DNA from: Astropecten irregularis
Taxonomy: Eukaryota > Echinodermata > Asteroidea > Paxillosida > Astropectinidae
Assembly: GCA_963971285.1 (NCBI GenBank)
Contig: OZ020256.1
Coordinates: forward strand, 6,078,501-6,142,500
DNA length: 64,000 nucleotides
Direction: 5' to 3'
The notes below the pieces were generated by a model, which was given only the letters and a program-made list of their open reading frames with translations, had not been told where the DNA came from and made no database searches. Of the stretch, positions 46,905-58,680 are shown one piece after another (the first letter of the stretch is position 1; each line of letters begins with the position of its first letter). Both the position numbers and the translations under genes were made by a program.

Positions 46905-46961
46905 AGGTGTGACTTGGCTCCGCCCACCTTTGGGTAGTGTGGGTGGGGCTAAGTCACACCT
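46905..46961. repeat. Short inverted repeat, AGGTGTGACTTGG arms
   Basis: AGGTGTGACTTGGCTCCGCC and GGTGGGGCTAAGTCACACCT fold with one mismatch region around a 12-base loop. Could form a hairpin 75 bases upstream of the exon at 47036. Confidence 0.7.
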
Positions 46962-47035
46962 GGCAACTAAGATGTCACATTATCATGTGAAAGACTGACT
47001 GACTCGCGTTTGTTTTTTTGCAATTTTGATTAAAG

Positions 47036-47127
47036 CTTCAACGAGACGTCACGACTGCTAAACAAACTCTTCAAGAGGACTCCCAGCTCCTCACGGCGAG
47101 TCACCGAGCAGTATGATTTGTCACAGC
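47036..47127 (+). CDS. ATP8A: ATP8A exon: C-terminal tail, serine/arginine-rich
   Basis: Encodes FNETSRLLNKLFKRTPSSSR then RVTEQYDLSQ. Aligns with the LTERAQLLKNVFKK region and has basic-Ser clusters suitable for phosphorylation (inference). Acceptor TTAAAG is weak; donor GTAAGT strong. Confidence 0.9.
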
Positions 47128-47800
47128 GTAAGTCTGTGTCCTGTATGGACGCCACAGCCATTTCACAAGTCTTTGTCAGACACGATTTGTTGCTTATTCA
47201 TTCTTATGAACCTTTTACCAATAAACTTTGATTCATGTCAAAATACAAACAAGATCTGTATAATTATTGCTTTCATTGAAAATGAAATAATGTTTTTTTT
47301 TATATACATGCAAGTAATTCACTGCTGTAAAATTGCTTATCACCCAAGATAATGACTGGAAATTTATAAAATGCTTGCAGTTAGGAGGGCTTGACACGTT
47401 TTGATCCTAGCAGGATCTTTCCCAAAGGCTAAATGACAAGAGGACAAGAACATGCAAGTAAAGATACACGTAAATGGATGAGAGGATGTTAGGAAGAAAA
47501 AAGAGTATCAGAACAGTACCAAAAAAAAAAGAAACAATCTTTCAAAATCAACCACTAGGAAATTTTTTGAGATAACTCGGCCACTACTTCTGTCCAAACA
47601 ATATTTTTAAACAAAGAAGAGTACAAAATCTATTTTAAAGAATGTGGCACTTAAAGGAGTTGGAACGTCAAAGTAACACGACATGGATGCTGTCCTTCAT
47701 GAATTTGCTTCATATAAATCCAATTGTGTTTTTCTTTGAAGTCGATACAGACTCAGTCTTATAGTCACATCTGATTCTTGTCTTGTCTTTACCCCTATAG

Positions 47801-47844
47801 ATGGATATGCTTTCTCACAAGAAGAACATGGAGCCATTGCACAG
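47801..47844 (+). CDS. ATP8A: ATP8A exon: autoinhibitory GYAFSQ motif
   Basis: Fourteen full codons reading GYAFSQEEHGAIAQ, preceded by a split His. In Drs2 and ATP8A the GYAFS motif sits in the nucleotide pocket and holds the enzyme in an autoinhibited state. Acceptor CCCTATAG, donor GTACAC. Confidence 0.95.
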
Positions 47845-48327
47845 GTACACTTTTGCCTTAAAACTTACTGGTAGCACATAAAAGACTAACTAACAAGAAA
47901 GCCAGCATTTTTTGAATTGTTTACCTGTTAGGCAAATACAGCTATCTCTATGTCTTCTTTATCATAAAATACCTAGTGAACTGTACATTTCAGTGGGTGT
48001 CCACCTTTTGCCCAGAAATGGCAAATTTGGCAAGATGCTGTTAGGTTTATATTTAGTGTCGAAACACAGTATGATCATCAAAATGTTGAGACATTAGCAG
48101 TTTGAGGGAAAATTATTTATTTTGATAATCTTACCGTTTGACCCTTTTGTTTCTGAAGGCAGCTTTGTACCTATACTTTCAAGTTTGTTCTTACACACCA
48201 ATAACTTACAAATTATTTTCAGTCGGAAACGTCAGTCTGTTTTTTAACAAAAACTTCATTCGAATCAACTTGATATTTGGGGGGCAAAAGTCTTTAATAG
48301 CGTCTTTTTTTTCTTGTTGTTTTACAG

Positions 48328-48399
48328 GCCGAAGTCATCAGGGTTTTTGACACCACAAAGCGTCCAGAGGGCGCTGTTGTCATCCACGAGAATCGATGA
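48328..48399 (+). CDS. ATP8A: ATP8A last exon, ends in TGA
   Basis: Encodes AEVIRVFDTTKRPEGAVVIH then ENR and TGA. Matches the SEVIRAYDTTKQRPDEW C-terminus, with a different extreme end. Acceptor TTTTACAG. Confidence 0.95.
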   Translation, partial: AEVIRVFDTTKRPEGAVVIHENR

Positions 48400-48813
48400 T
48401 TGCCGCACATCAGAGTAGAGTTTTGGACAGTTTCCGACTTCTTGGTATTTACATATCCAGAAAAACATTCCTGTTTGTTTTTTGTAAAGAAACTTGATCA
48501 TGTTAACATACTTAACTTTTAAGTAAGCTATCCATTAGTAATCTTTTCAAACAAGGTTTGTTGAAATGTAGATATTGTTATTTACAAGGTCCAGTCTGAG
48601 TGCATATAACCCGAACCCCGTCAGTTGAATTTGCCAAAGTCCAATATTGTGCAATATTCGTATGGCACGTTCTTTACATTTCTGGCTAGGGGCAAATTTC
48701 ATAGACCTGCTTTAAGCACAAAATTTGCTTAAGCATGAAAAGTCTTCCTTGATCAAACAGAATTAGCAACCAAATTTTCATGTGATGTTCACTGCTTTTG
48801 ACTTGTATTCGGC

Positions 48814-49077
48814 AATAGCGCTCCGCACTTGCGCTAAAAAAAGCACCGGATCTCAGACGAACATTGCAACCATGCAAACGTGTGTGTGTGCTCTCGTGAA
48901 AGGTTATTATGCTTTTAGCCCTCACCTCGAGTGGCCCTTGTGCCTTGTGTTTGGCGACTTCCATAAAAAAATTTTTTTAAATGTGGGGTACTGTGCACGT
49001 GCATGTACACTACGTGTGTGACACAATGTTTGTCTGACATCCGGGGATTTTGTGACGTCATTAGTGCGGAGCGCTAT
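48814..49077. repeat. AGCGCTCCGCACT-family element, long version, nested in the 3' UTR
   Basis: Ends AATAGCGCTCCGCACTT and AGTGCGGAGCGCTATT. At 264 bp it is about 105 longer than its relatives because of extra sequence after GTGTGTGTGTGCTC. It lies inside a GCTTAAGC-family element (48690-49195). Confidence 0.85.
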
Positions 49078-50367
49078 TGTTTGCTGAGCATAACATTCAC
49101 AAGGAGTTTTGGCTGACATACTGATTTTATGTACCAAGGTTTTCGGCGCTTTATGAAATTTTGGTGCTTAAGCAGCTGTATGAATTTGGACCCAGGCTGG
49201 GGCCGCTGGGACCTGTACGTAGTGTCGCACTGCCTGCAGTCTATATGCAGATGACCTGTGCCCTACAAAGGTCAATAACACTGTACTGATGGTAGAGTTA
49301 TTTAGTTTTTAACCATTGATTTGTACACAGTGCTGTAACTGCATAGCAGTCTCCCAACTGTCTATAAAACTTACATCACTGTAGCATAGACTTCTCGATA
49401 TTCTCAGAATCTCTGGTGCTTTTTATGTGCTATGATAGTTTTTATCTATCATTATCAGAGATGTTTCCGCCAAACGTTGCACAAACTGTGCCGTGCTAGC
49501 GATGAGCAAGCAGAAAATTAGGCAGCATATGTGACCTCATGGTGTTACATGTAGTAGTCAAGTTTCCTCTTTCATTTTTGTTTCTGTTCCTTTGGTTGTT
49601 TTTAACACACTAGCCACTGTATTCTTATTCATTTGTTACCACAAAAGTTCAAATTTCATTATGCAGCCGCCTTTTTGCATTTGCCATAAAAAAAAAGATT
49701 CAAATTCACACTCCTGAGGCCGAGGACGAACAGAGCACACTGTTCGGAACGTCGAGATAATACCACTGGTTCTTCTTAGAACCACACACTCTTACAGAAG
49801 AGATTACATGTTGTCACCAGGAACCTACCTTCTTTTAGTATTTCCACCATGCATAGCGTCAAGTCTTTTTCAAATACACTTTGATAATATGTCAGTTTTG
49901 TTACTCATGCAAATGGCTTTGGACAAATGCTAGGATTCTGAGAAATATTGTGGCTCATCATGGAAATGCTACACTTTATTTGTGGAAATACCTGACACTT
50001 TGTGGAAATGTCTTTAAAATCTTGTGAAAATGCCACAATTATTTGTGGAAATGTCCGACACTTTGTCAGTATTTCACATGAATCACAAGACTATACTCGT
50101 AATTTGTTAACCACTCATTGTCATAGGATAGAATCTGTGTATATGTTTATATAGAGTTAATGCCAAAATTCTAAATTATATGTATAAATTTGAATTGAAT
50201 ATTAATTAGTAGAATGTAAGTTGTCTATGAGAAATGCATGTAGTTGTAAATGCACCATATTGTGGCACAATATAAATCCTTAGATATATTGAATTGTTAT
50301 GCTTTACCGAGTAGAATTGCCTCTGTACAAATTTCAAATTATAATTTTAGTTTATTTAAAAAAGAGG

Positions 50368-50373
50368 AATAAA
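50368..50373 (+). terminator. Candidate poly(A) signal AATAAA
   Basis: Canonical hexamer about 2 kb after the stop codon, followed within 30 bases by TTTTTGTTTTTATTTTG, which resembles the downstream U-rich element. Confidence 0.4.
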
Positions 50374-50619
50374 TTCTAGGTTTTTGTTTTTATTTTGATA
50401 GGCGAATACATTAATTGAGATTAAATTAGAAACCTGTGGAGTTAGAGATATTTTAATACTTAAAAAAATTAATTTCCATTTTACGTGCAAGTTTTTGTTT
50501 TTTTAATCTTGCCGCAAGAAAATACCGTGATGCAATAATTTATCAATCTTATTCCATTGATTCATCTCTCAGGTGTAAAAAAACCCAATACTTTTTGTTC
50601 ATCCTAATTTTGACAATTC

Positions 50620-50785
50620 GGGTGATTCCAAATAGTGCGCCACCAAGAGTTTGCAACGTGTTGGCCAATCAGAATGTGCGGAATCTGTCAACCTTTTCCA
50701 CACGCGCATTGGGTCAACGAATTCCGCACATTGTGACTGGCCAGCACATTGCAAACTCTTGAGGGCGCACTATTTGAAATCGCCC
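50620..50785. repeat. Foldback element, GGGTGATTCCAAATAGTGCG ends
   Basis: Arms GGGTGATTCCAAATAGTGCG with CGCACTATTTGAAATCGCCC, and AAGAGTTTGCAA with TTGCAAACTCTTG; TTGGCCAATCAGAATGTGCG pairs with CGCACATTGTGACTGGCCAG. Confidence 0.85.
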
Positions 50786-51663
50786 GTATTTAAAAAAACA
50801 TTTTTTTTTTTCAAAATCAGACCATGCCATGTTGTTGGTTATTCAAAAGAGGTTTTTTTTATTGTGTAGTTTTAAAACCTGTATGGAATTTCTGCAGCCA
50901 AATTGCTGACCTCAAATTTTTATTTGCCATTTTCTTACGAGATGTTATAACAACCAGTAGCTTTTTGCAATTATTGACCACAAAGATATAACCATTCCCT
51001 CACATTTAAAATTTAGAATGCAGCAGTAAGCATCTAAGATTGGACTTTTGTTCACAATCCATGCTGTATTTGATTTTGTTGTCCAGCCATTTTATTATGA
51101 GCAGACCATGTGTTTGTGCTTTTCATCCCAACTTTTTTTTCATATTTGTAAAGTATTATGATGGATGTCTTTTTTTGTGTGAGAGAGAGAAATTGATGTC
51201 AAAAAGAATAAGGTATATGTTTGGTATGTCATTTCTCAGTATACATTTTCAACTTTTTTGCTAATACTGTATTAAAAAAAACCTAGTCTATCCATATCCA
51301 TGTATAGTAGATCAATTCATTCTTAGTTCAAAGACATTTTATCCAGATGCCCAAATATTTAAGTACGCTATTAAAACCCTAAAAAGAAAGTACATACATA
51401 TTTTGCTTTACCCTTTACACTAGACCATGCACTACCCTATTTCCTTTAATATGCAAAGCACAGTGTATTTATTGGTAGGATATTGTTATGTATATAATTT
51501 GAGTGTTCTTTTGAGTTTTCTTGTTTGAAGTGCAATGTTCCCACTGCTTAGATTTTGCAGGTGTGTCGGAGGTTTAAGTAAACTTCAACATGGAAAGGAC
51601 ATACATTCCACGTGGAGGATGACCTTTGACCTTTATTGTCAGGGTATGAGCTAGGGGACCAAT

Positions 51664-51769
51664 GGTCGATTTCATGAAGCCTTATGATTAATCGTAACCC
51701 ATCGTATCCTGTGCATCACGAGTCCTATGATTGATAGTAAGTTACGATGAGTTTGGTGAAATTGGCCCC
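51664..51769. repeat. GGGGTCGATTTCAC-family foldback element, shortened
   Basis: GGTCGATTTCATGAAGCCTT to GTTTGGTGAAATTGGCCCC; internal deletion around the GGGCTGCA core. Confidence 0.8.
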
Positions 51770-52930
51770 AGGGCTGGATCTCATAAAATACTATGAAGAT
51801 AAAGTGTAACCATAGTGATTTGTATTGTGACATCACACTTTGCTTAGTAACTAATGATTAGTTCACACTTAAGATCAGTCTTAGTGCTTCGTAAAATTGA
51901 CCCTGGCTTTCTGTAGGTGACCATAGATGGGCGACCAGTGCTTTCCAGTTGAACGGTTACACTTGCCAATAGTGGAAGATCAGGAATAATGTAGTTGGTA
52001 TGTAGTGGTTCCATATTTTGCCTACAATTACTCTGCACCATTAATGGCTCTATCAGGGCAAAAGTTCATGGCTCTGCTTAGTGTAAAATTGACACTTCAC
52101 AAAACAGAAAATTGTCATGTTGGTTACTGGATCCTATTTCATGGATTAGGAAAGAATTTTCAGTTGTGGGCGTGCATAGTGGGTGAAACTGAGGATTTCT
52201 TGCTTACTCAGCTTTTTATTTGGCACTAACCCTATAACCAAAGAATGAGGATCATTATAAGCATAGAATTCTGTGTTTAGCAGAGCCGTGACTAAGTGCA
52301 CCCAGATCAGTGTAGACTGTAGAGTATATTTACCTCTTTCCACAACTTGAGTTTGTCATGAACAGGTTATCCCAAACAAATTCCGGACGTCCTAGAGTGT
52401 GGAGAAAATGATTGAGAATAATTATTCCATGTTGTGTTAAATTTGGCCTGTTAAATTAGTAAAGAGGCATACTGACAGATTAATGTAAATTTATATACGT
52501 ATAGTTATATGTCTACTACCCCTGCCCATTGTGCGAGTAACACTTCCATATCAAATTGTATTTTCAAAAGTAATCTAAAAGAATGTCCTTCTTTCTGGCC
52601 TTGCACTATTAAAACAGCTTGATATCATAATTACGCGGTATTTTACTATTTGGAAAAATATGTAACTAATTTAAACTGTATAACACATGCTGCTACTTAA
52701 TTACGCTGATGCCTTTCTCTTCACTATGTAGTAAATACTCAATAGTCATTGTTCCTTTCAGTTTTCCGGCAACTTGACCAGAATTCAGTCAGCAAACTGC
52801 CTAGCAACCAAAATACCCCGAATTACTGTGTGGAATTTTAAGTTTGTGCCCACGCCCTCTTTTATCCATTGCAAAATGGAATAAAAATGAAATTAAATGT
52901 TACTGAAACTAATGTGATCTTTTTGATTAA

Positions 52931-53283
52931 AGCTAGGTAATTATCATACTTTGGTTTTTGTCAAAAAATTGCATATTCATTGGCAATAATATAAAGGAAG
53001 ATACAGAAACAGTCATCTGTGAAATTTTCAGTCCCATATATGTTGCCCACTTTTTTAGAAAACAGTGAAAAATTACCACAGTATTTCTTAAATTTTTTCA
53101 CCGTTATGTTTGATCTTTAAAAGATTGAAATTGTTTGTGGTCATTGGTTTTACTCTTTTACAGCATTTCAGGCAGACAAATTTTAACAGTATGTTTCTAC
53201 AATCACCATCTTTATACCCTGTAAGTTATAGGTAAATCTGTGAAGATTTCTGTTTCGGTATGCTGCCAAAGTATGATAGTACC
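52931..53283 (-). mobile_element. TTAA-family element, copy 8
   Basis: Left TTAA at 52927-52930, right end degraded (AAAGTATGATAGTACCC). Same body as copy 5. Confidence 0.82.
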
Positions 53284-53919
53284 CTGCTGACTCCTGCAAA
53301 AAAAGAGAATTGAGCAATTACTATTTAGCTTTTAGAACATATTTAGACATGCAGATAAGCATTTGCATTCTTGGGTAGCTAAAAATAGTCTCAGAAAATC
53401 CATCCACCGCTAAAATGAAATGAAAGAAAAGAATTCAAGTTGCCAATTTGAAATGAAAGTGCCTAGGTATGTGAAAATTTAAATCTGGTCATTTTTTTGT
53501 TGAAATTTATGTTATATCTATTCAAATTCTTGCAAACTGTACGGGATGTAACAAATTTCTGCCTCAATTATGTGACTTAATATGTAGAGAGCTGATCAGT
53601 CATAGCTGTGTATCAGTTGTGTTTATCTATTGTGTGGAAATTGTACAATTGGCTGAATAAAACATCAGGGACCAAGGTGCTGGAGTTTGCTATGTAAGCA
53701 AAAAAATATACTGCTTATCCGGTGTTCATGCTAGTCTGCTGTGAACCAGCCAAAAGGCAATATGCATCACATGCAATAGGTTGGCTGGTAACCTGCACTT
53801 GCTAAGCAGATTATGCTCCATGTCAGTGGTCCCAGTTCAGTTTACACATGTCACAATTTTATCTCTTCTTTCATTTCTTTGTTCTGCTGTCTTTCAGGAT
53901 TGAGATACCCCCCCCCCCA

Positions 53920-54834
53920 AAAAAAAAGAAAAGGAATTCCACAACTAAAACCAGTGTAGTAAATAGTTTTACAACTTAGAGAAAGTAAAGTTTTAAAGGT
54001 AATATCATACCTTTTTTGTCAAAGAAATACAGATTCATGGGCAAAAATATCAAGACAGATACAGTACCAGTCATCTGTGAAAATTTCAGTCCCATACGGT
54101 GCCCACAGTTTTTGAGAAAACCGTTTTTGAGTCTTTTCTCTTTTATTTTGATCTTTTAAAAGATCCAAAAGATTTTCGGTCGTTGTTTTACTAATTTCTG
54201 GATAAATACACCATTTCAGGCGGAACCATTTTAACGGTATGTTTATCACCACCATCTTCATACCCTGTTCAATACGTAAATCTGTGAACATTTTTGTTTT
54301 GGGTCTCATTTAAGGATTGCTACACCTCCTCCCCAATAAAGCCTAAAAGGGAAAATAAAGGAATTCCACAACTAAAACCATGCAGTGTAGTAAATAGTTT
54401 TACAATTTCCAGGGCTCCAAACCCCCACAATGTATTGGCATGGTATTGAGAATTTCTTAGAGAAAGTAAAGTTTTAAAGGGAATATCATACTTTGACAAA
54501 TACACATGGTTACAGTCATCTGTGAAAATTTCATCTGTGAAAAACGACCACAGTATCTCCCAAGTCTTTTCACCTTTATTTTTGATCTTTAAAAGATCAT
54601 AATTATTTTTGATAATTGGTTTCACTCTTTTCTGGATAAGCACAGCATTTCAGGTAGAAAAAATTCATCTTCACACCATCATCATCTTCACACCCTGTAA
54701 GTTATGGGTAAATCTGTGAAAATGTCTGTTTCAGTCATAGAGCTATATTAAAATTAATTTTAATATAGCTCTATGGTTTCGGTATGCTACCAAAGTACCA
54801 GTAATGACTACTGAGCTGTAGGGCCTACCTTTAA
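53920..54834. repeat. Tandem duplicate of a TTAA element plus its left flank (copies 9 and 10)
   Basis: GGAATTCCACAACTAAAACC, GTGTAGTAAATAGTTTTACA and AGAGAAAGTAAAGTTTTAAA precede the element twice (53934 and 54359). Elements: 53997 to about 54303 (right end missing) and 54478-54830. The second carries an extra 45 bases in its flank and a 40-bp palindrome inside. Confidence 0.87.
54736..54775. repeat. Perfect 40-bp palindrome
   Basis: CATAGAGCTATATTAAAATT followed at once by its exact reverse complement, no spacer. It interrupts the TTAA-family element between TTTCAGT and GTTTCGGTATGC; other copies lack it. Confidence 0.95.
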
Positions 54835-55909
54835 TTTTAAAACGTTTTCAAATTTGAATTTGTGACATTGCTGTTTTGCTGTTAAAAAGTCTAATAAATT
54901 CACAAACAAGCCTTGGATCAAGCACATAGCCATTTGTAAAATAATCTTTCTAAGTAAAATTCAAGACATTTTTATTCATTAGCATTAGGTATTCAGTAGT
55001 GATTTTTATGTGAAATTTTAAAAGAAAGCAAAACATGACTTTCAAAGGATGTTAGAGGGCGCTAGCCTGCGACCACTATAGTCAGGTACCAGGCCTGAAG
55101 TTATTGGTACCCTGACTTCAAATGCAAATGCGATGCAAGCTGTATTCTGAATCTGCACCGTGCATCCATGCACGGAGCAAAAAATAAACATACAAAGTGT
55201 CTCATTCGATGCTAGTGGTTCTCACCGAAACAGGCTAGCTTCATTCGCGGTAAGTTAATACTTTTTTGTTATTCTGATTTCATTAGAAACGCTGCAGTCG
55301 CTTGCATTGCAGGTGAAGATCATCTCATCACCTAACGTTTAGACCATTAAACTGGGGCACTGAACTCCCCCTGTTTGAAAAAAAAATATTTTGGGGGTTG
55401 GGGTTGACGGTCGGTCTACCGTCTAGCGCCCCAGGCCAGCATGGCCAGAGAATCACATACTGACATAAGCCACCGCTGTTTCAAGGGCTCCATAGGCGAA
55501 ATCTAGTTTACGCGCATGCGGCAGTTTTTCATGGTGGGTCACTAAAAATGCATATTCATGAGGTGTGACCTCATAACGCCAGCTCTCAAAACGTCTCATA
55601 AACTCCTCCAAAAATTTCGTAATATAGACTTTATGGGCGGGTAAAAAGGTGATGGAACTGTTGCATATGTATATTTCAACTGGCAAATCGCAGAGAAAGA
55701 AATTTCTGGAGGTTCGGGTAGCGCGAAATACAAAAATAAAAGCAGCGCTCTTTTCTCAAGAAAGACGACGGATTCCAGAAAAAGTACATTTTTAAGTCAT
55801 GTTTTCTCAAAGAAAGGAAGTTTTCCTAATCAAGGGATTGGAATAGCCATTAAAACCAGTTTTTACTTTACAAAATTAAGGCCTTTTTAAAGTATATAAC
55901 CCCCACACC

Positions 55910-56458
55910 GGGTCATACTAATCAAAGTCAACTCTTTTTTCTCGGCGTCAACTTCAGACAGAGGCGTCAACTCGGCGTCAACTCATACCAAGTTATATTA
56001 TACATTGAAAATATACATACAGTAATTCAATTAGTAGTATAAGAGAGAATTTGCATTGGTTTCAGGTTATATCTCATCTAGGAAAGGGAGATTTTTCCCT
56101 CGAAAAAAATAAAAATTAAATCAATTAACTCTGCAGAAAGGCGCCCTCTGTTGTCCAAGGCATTACTTGCACACCCATGCATGAATGGTATCATCCATGT
56201 GCCGTAAATGGCAAGATGGCGGCCTCCGGATTTGTTGCTTAAGGTGATTTTTGTCGAGGGAAAAATCTCCCTTTCCTAGATGAGATATAACCTGAAACCA
56301 ATGCAAATTCTCTCTTATACTACTAATTGAATTACTGTATGTATATTTTCATTGTAAAATATAATTTGGTATGAGTTGACGCCGAGTTGACGTCGAGTTG
56401 ACGCCTCTGTCTGAAGTTGACGCCGAGAAAAAAGAGTTGACTTTGATTAGTGTGACCG
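55910..56458. mobile_element. Foldback element with about 195-bp arms and 8-bp target duplication
   Basis: Left arm 55911-56103, right arm 56254-56457, near identical; CCCACACC duplicated at 55902-55909 and 56459-56466. The arms include GAGTTGACGCC units, two left and three right. 150-base unpaired centre, no coding capacity. The 8-bp duplication fits hAT or P superfamilies. Confidence 0.9.
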
Positions 56459-56665
56459 CCCACACCCGCTAGGAAATTAAAATAGAATGCGACATACAAC
56501 GGGGCTCGTGGGGTGCTTTTCACCCGTGCAACGTGCACGCACCCATAGGCAACACGCACACTGTACTGTACAGTTAAACATGCACTGTACAGTACAGTAT
56601 ACATGTAGGCCTAGTGCATATACAGGAGGGAAGAGTTGAGTTTACTGTAGAAGCTGGGCGGGTAC

Positions 56666-58680
56666 TAGTTGCGATGATCGTAACCCTAGGTCTGACATGG
56701 GGACAGGGACCTTAGGGTTACGACACTTTGTTAATAAAAAGTGATCGAAACACTTTTTGGCCAAGTTGTGAAATAGAATTGTCCTTAATTTTCCACTTTC
56801 CAAAATCCCAACACAAAATCTGACTATATGGATGTAATTGGTACTTATCAATGAGTCATATGAAACCACTTTGAATATCGAAAGATCATTTTCTGCAGAA
56901 AAAATGACCCAAAACTTACCGAAGGTGTCTAGATTCCCTCCGTTCGCCGTCAATCGGCCATTTTGAATAGCACGCAGTGTGCCATCTCGACCAAATTACG
57001 TCATGCGAAATGTCGTTTTGGCTGTTCCACCTTTCAAACTCAAACTCACAGCCCTATGGAGGGCTCGTATCACGTGCGCTCGCGTGTGTGAGTGTGTCCA
57101 TAGTACTCCATATCAACCATAAGGCCGCCGCGCAGCACACAGCATGCTCGGTGTATTGGGTTAAAAAAATTACAGGTTATAGAATTGACCAGATCCCTCA
57201 AAACACCCTATACGTGTGCCGAAACTGCCGAATTAAGTTTATTTTTCGCCGCTCATGACAGGTGAAGAAAAACGTATGGCGTGATTTGTTTTCCGACATC
57301 CAACACCGACATCGAACACATGCGAAAATACGGTTCATGGAGGAAGAAATGGAGACTGGAGTGTATTTTTTTTTTGTATACATGAGATGTATGCGTTATA
57401 TCGTTGCGAGATCTAAATAAAAATATTCTGATCGACCGTCCTTCCAAAGTGACCGCAAATCGCAGGCTCATCAGCTTATAAATCTTACTTGAATTTCACT
57501 CAGTTATTTTGTTCAATTGGCCAAGTAGAAACACTCTTTTCATAATTATACTTAATCTAAAATAAATATCGCGAAATCCTTCCGAAACCGACCGACGACG
57601 ATCGCATTCAATTAAGACGTAAACACATTGCCCACACCGCAGACAGACAGCCTGGTATCCGCGTGAGTAATAGCTACAGTTTCAAAGCAAACGTTCATTG
57701 TGTACGTGCACCAGCGAAAGTCTCAATCAGTACATTACACGTGTACGTGCCGTGGGCTTGAAATGAAGTGCATGTTGCGCTCGGTCGGAAGGGCTACCTT
57801 TTTGGGATCGCGGCCGGGTTCGTTCCACCGTTACGGACGGTGGCTCACGGCCGGCCGGCTCGGTAGAGATTTGCAGTAAGAAATGGTGTTTTTTCCGATG
57901 GAATATTCCGGTGATATTTTTAGGAATAATATCCTCACTGTCCTACCGGAGTACCGGGTATGATCATTTTGGGTGTAATTGAAGACCGGATATACCGACC
58001 ACTGCGCGATCTGTGATAAGGTGGATGACATTTTTATTTCTGTTTGATCATGGATTGGGTCGGCGCCGAGTTTGTGACTTGCTTGTTTGTGGGACCATTC
58101 GTAAAGGAAATCATTTGAAAATCTTAGCAATTTCCTTCATTTCATGATGAAAGATTTGAATTGTCAGCGGCAGCTTGACATGGGCAAACAATGCGGACTT
58201 AAAATAAAAAACCTCCTCCATACTGCACTGTTGCGATATGCGTGTACAAGGTATATCACAGCGCACGTGTTATTCTGGGAACATCCTCCATAGGGCTGTG
58301 AGTTTAAGTTTGAAAGGTGGAACAGCCAAAACGACATTTCGCGTGACGTATTTTGGTCGAGATGGCACACTGCGCGCTATTCAAAATGGCCGATTGACGG
58401 CGAACGGAGGGAATCTAGACACCTTCGGTAAGTTTTGGGTCATTTTTCTGCAGAAAATGATCTTTCGATATTCAAAGTGCTTTTATATGACTCATTGATA
58501 AGTACCGATCACATCCATGTAGTCAGATTTTGTGTTGGGATTTTGGAAAGTGGAAAATTAAGGACAATTCTATTTCACAACTTGGCCAAAAAGTGTTTCG
58601 ATCACTTTTTATTAACAAAGTGTCGTAACCCTAAGGTCCCTGTCCCCATGTCAGACCTAGGGTTACAATCATCGCAACTA
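56666..58680. mobile_element. 2-kb foldback transposon with 397-bp terminal inverted repeats and 9-bp target duplication
   Basis: Ends TAGTTGCGATGAT and ATCATCGCAACTA; arms 56666-57062 and 58285-58680. GGCGGGTAC is duplicated at 56657-56665 and 58681-58689. Long inverted repeats with 9-bp duplication fit Mutator-like (MULE) non-autonomous elements. The 1.2-kb interior has no full transposase; open frames within the arms are mirror images of each other. Confidence 0.92.

Larger units (their letters stand above)
43176..47035 (+). other. Longest late intron (3.9 kb)
   Basis: Besides the listed elements and the candidate alternative last exon at 44898, it holds GTTT microsatellite runs (44660-44710) and no other gene-like sequence. 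Confidence 0.55.
8233..48399 (+). other. ATP8A: ATP8A-type P4-ATPase (aminophospholipid flippase) gene, coding span without the first exon
   Basis: P4-ATPases of this class move phosphatidylserine and phosphatidylethanolamine from the outer to the cytosolic leaflet of Golgi, endosome and plasma membranes, and usually work with a CDC50/TMEM30 beta subunit. I joined 33 exons, each with AG acceptor and GT (once GC) donor and matching phase, into 1145 residues plus a short N-terminus; human ATP8A1 is about 1160. Numbering from the codon at 8235: M1 about 58-73, QQ at 73-74, M2 about 87-100, DGET 174-177, PISL 343-346, phosphorylated Asp 396 in DKTGT, KGA 544-546, TGDK 657-660, GDGANDV 772-778, M5 lysine in the FYKN motif near 835, ten membrane segments, GYAFSQ near 1109. 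The motifs and the similarity to ATP8A1/ATP8A2 rather than ATP8B, 9, 10 or 11 are clear throughout. No stop or frameshift interrupts it, so it looks functional. Splicing appears to be a major regulator: the M2 exon is duplicated. The gene occupies about 40 kb because of repeat-filled introns. Confidence 0.97.
48400..50400 (+). other. Probable 3' UTR of ATP8A
   Basis: Follows the stop codon without a recognisable coding frame. AATAAA occurs at 50368-50373, followed by a T/GT-rich stretch as expected for a cleavage site. The proposed UTR contains a composite of two short inverted-repeat elements (48690-49195). Further AATAAA words at 52880 and 53656 are alternatives. Confidence 0.45.
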
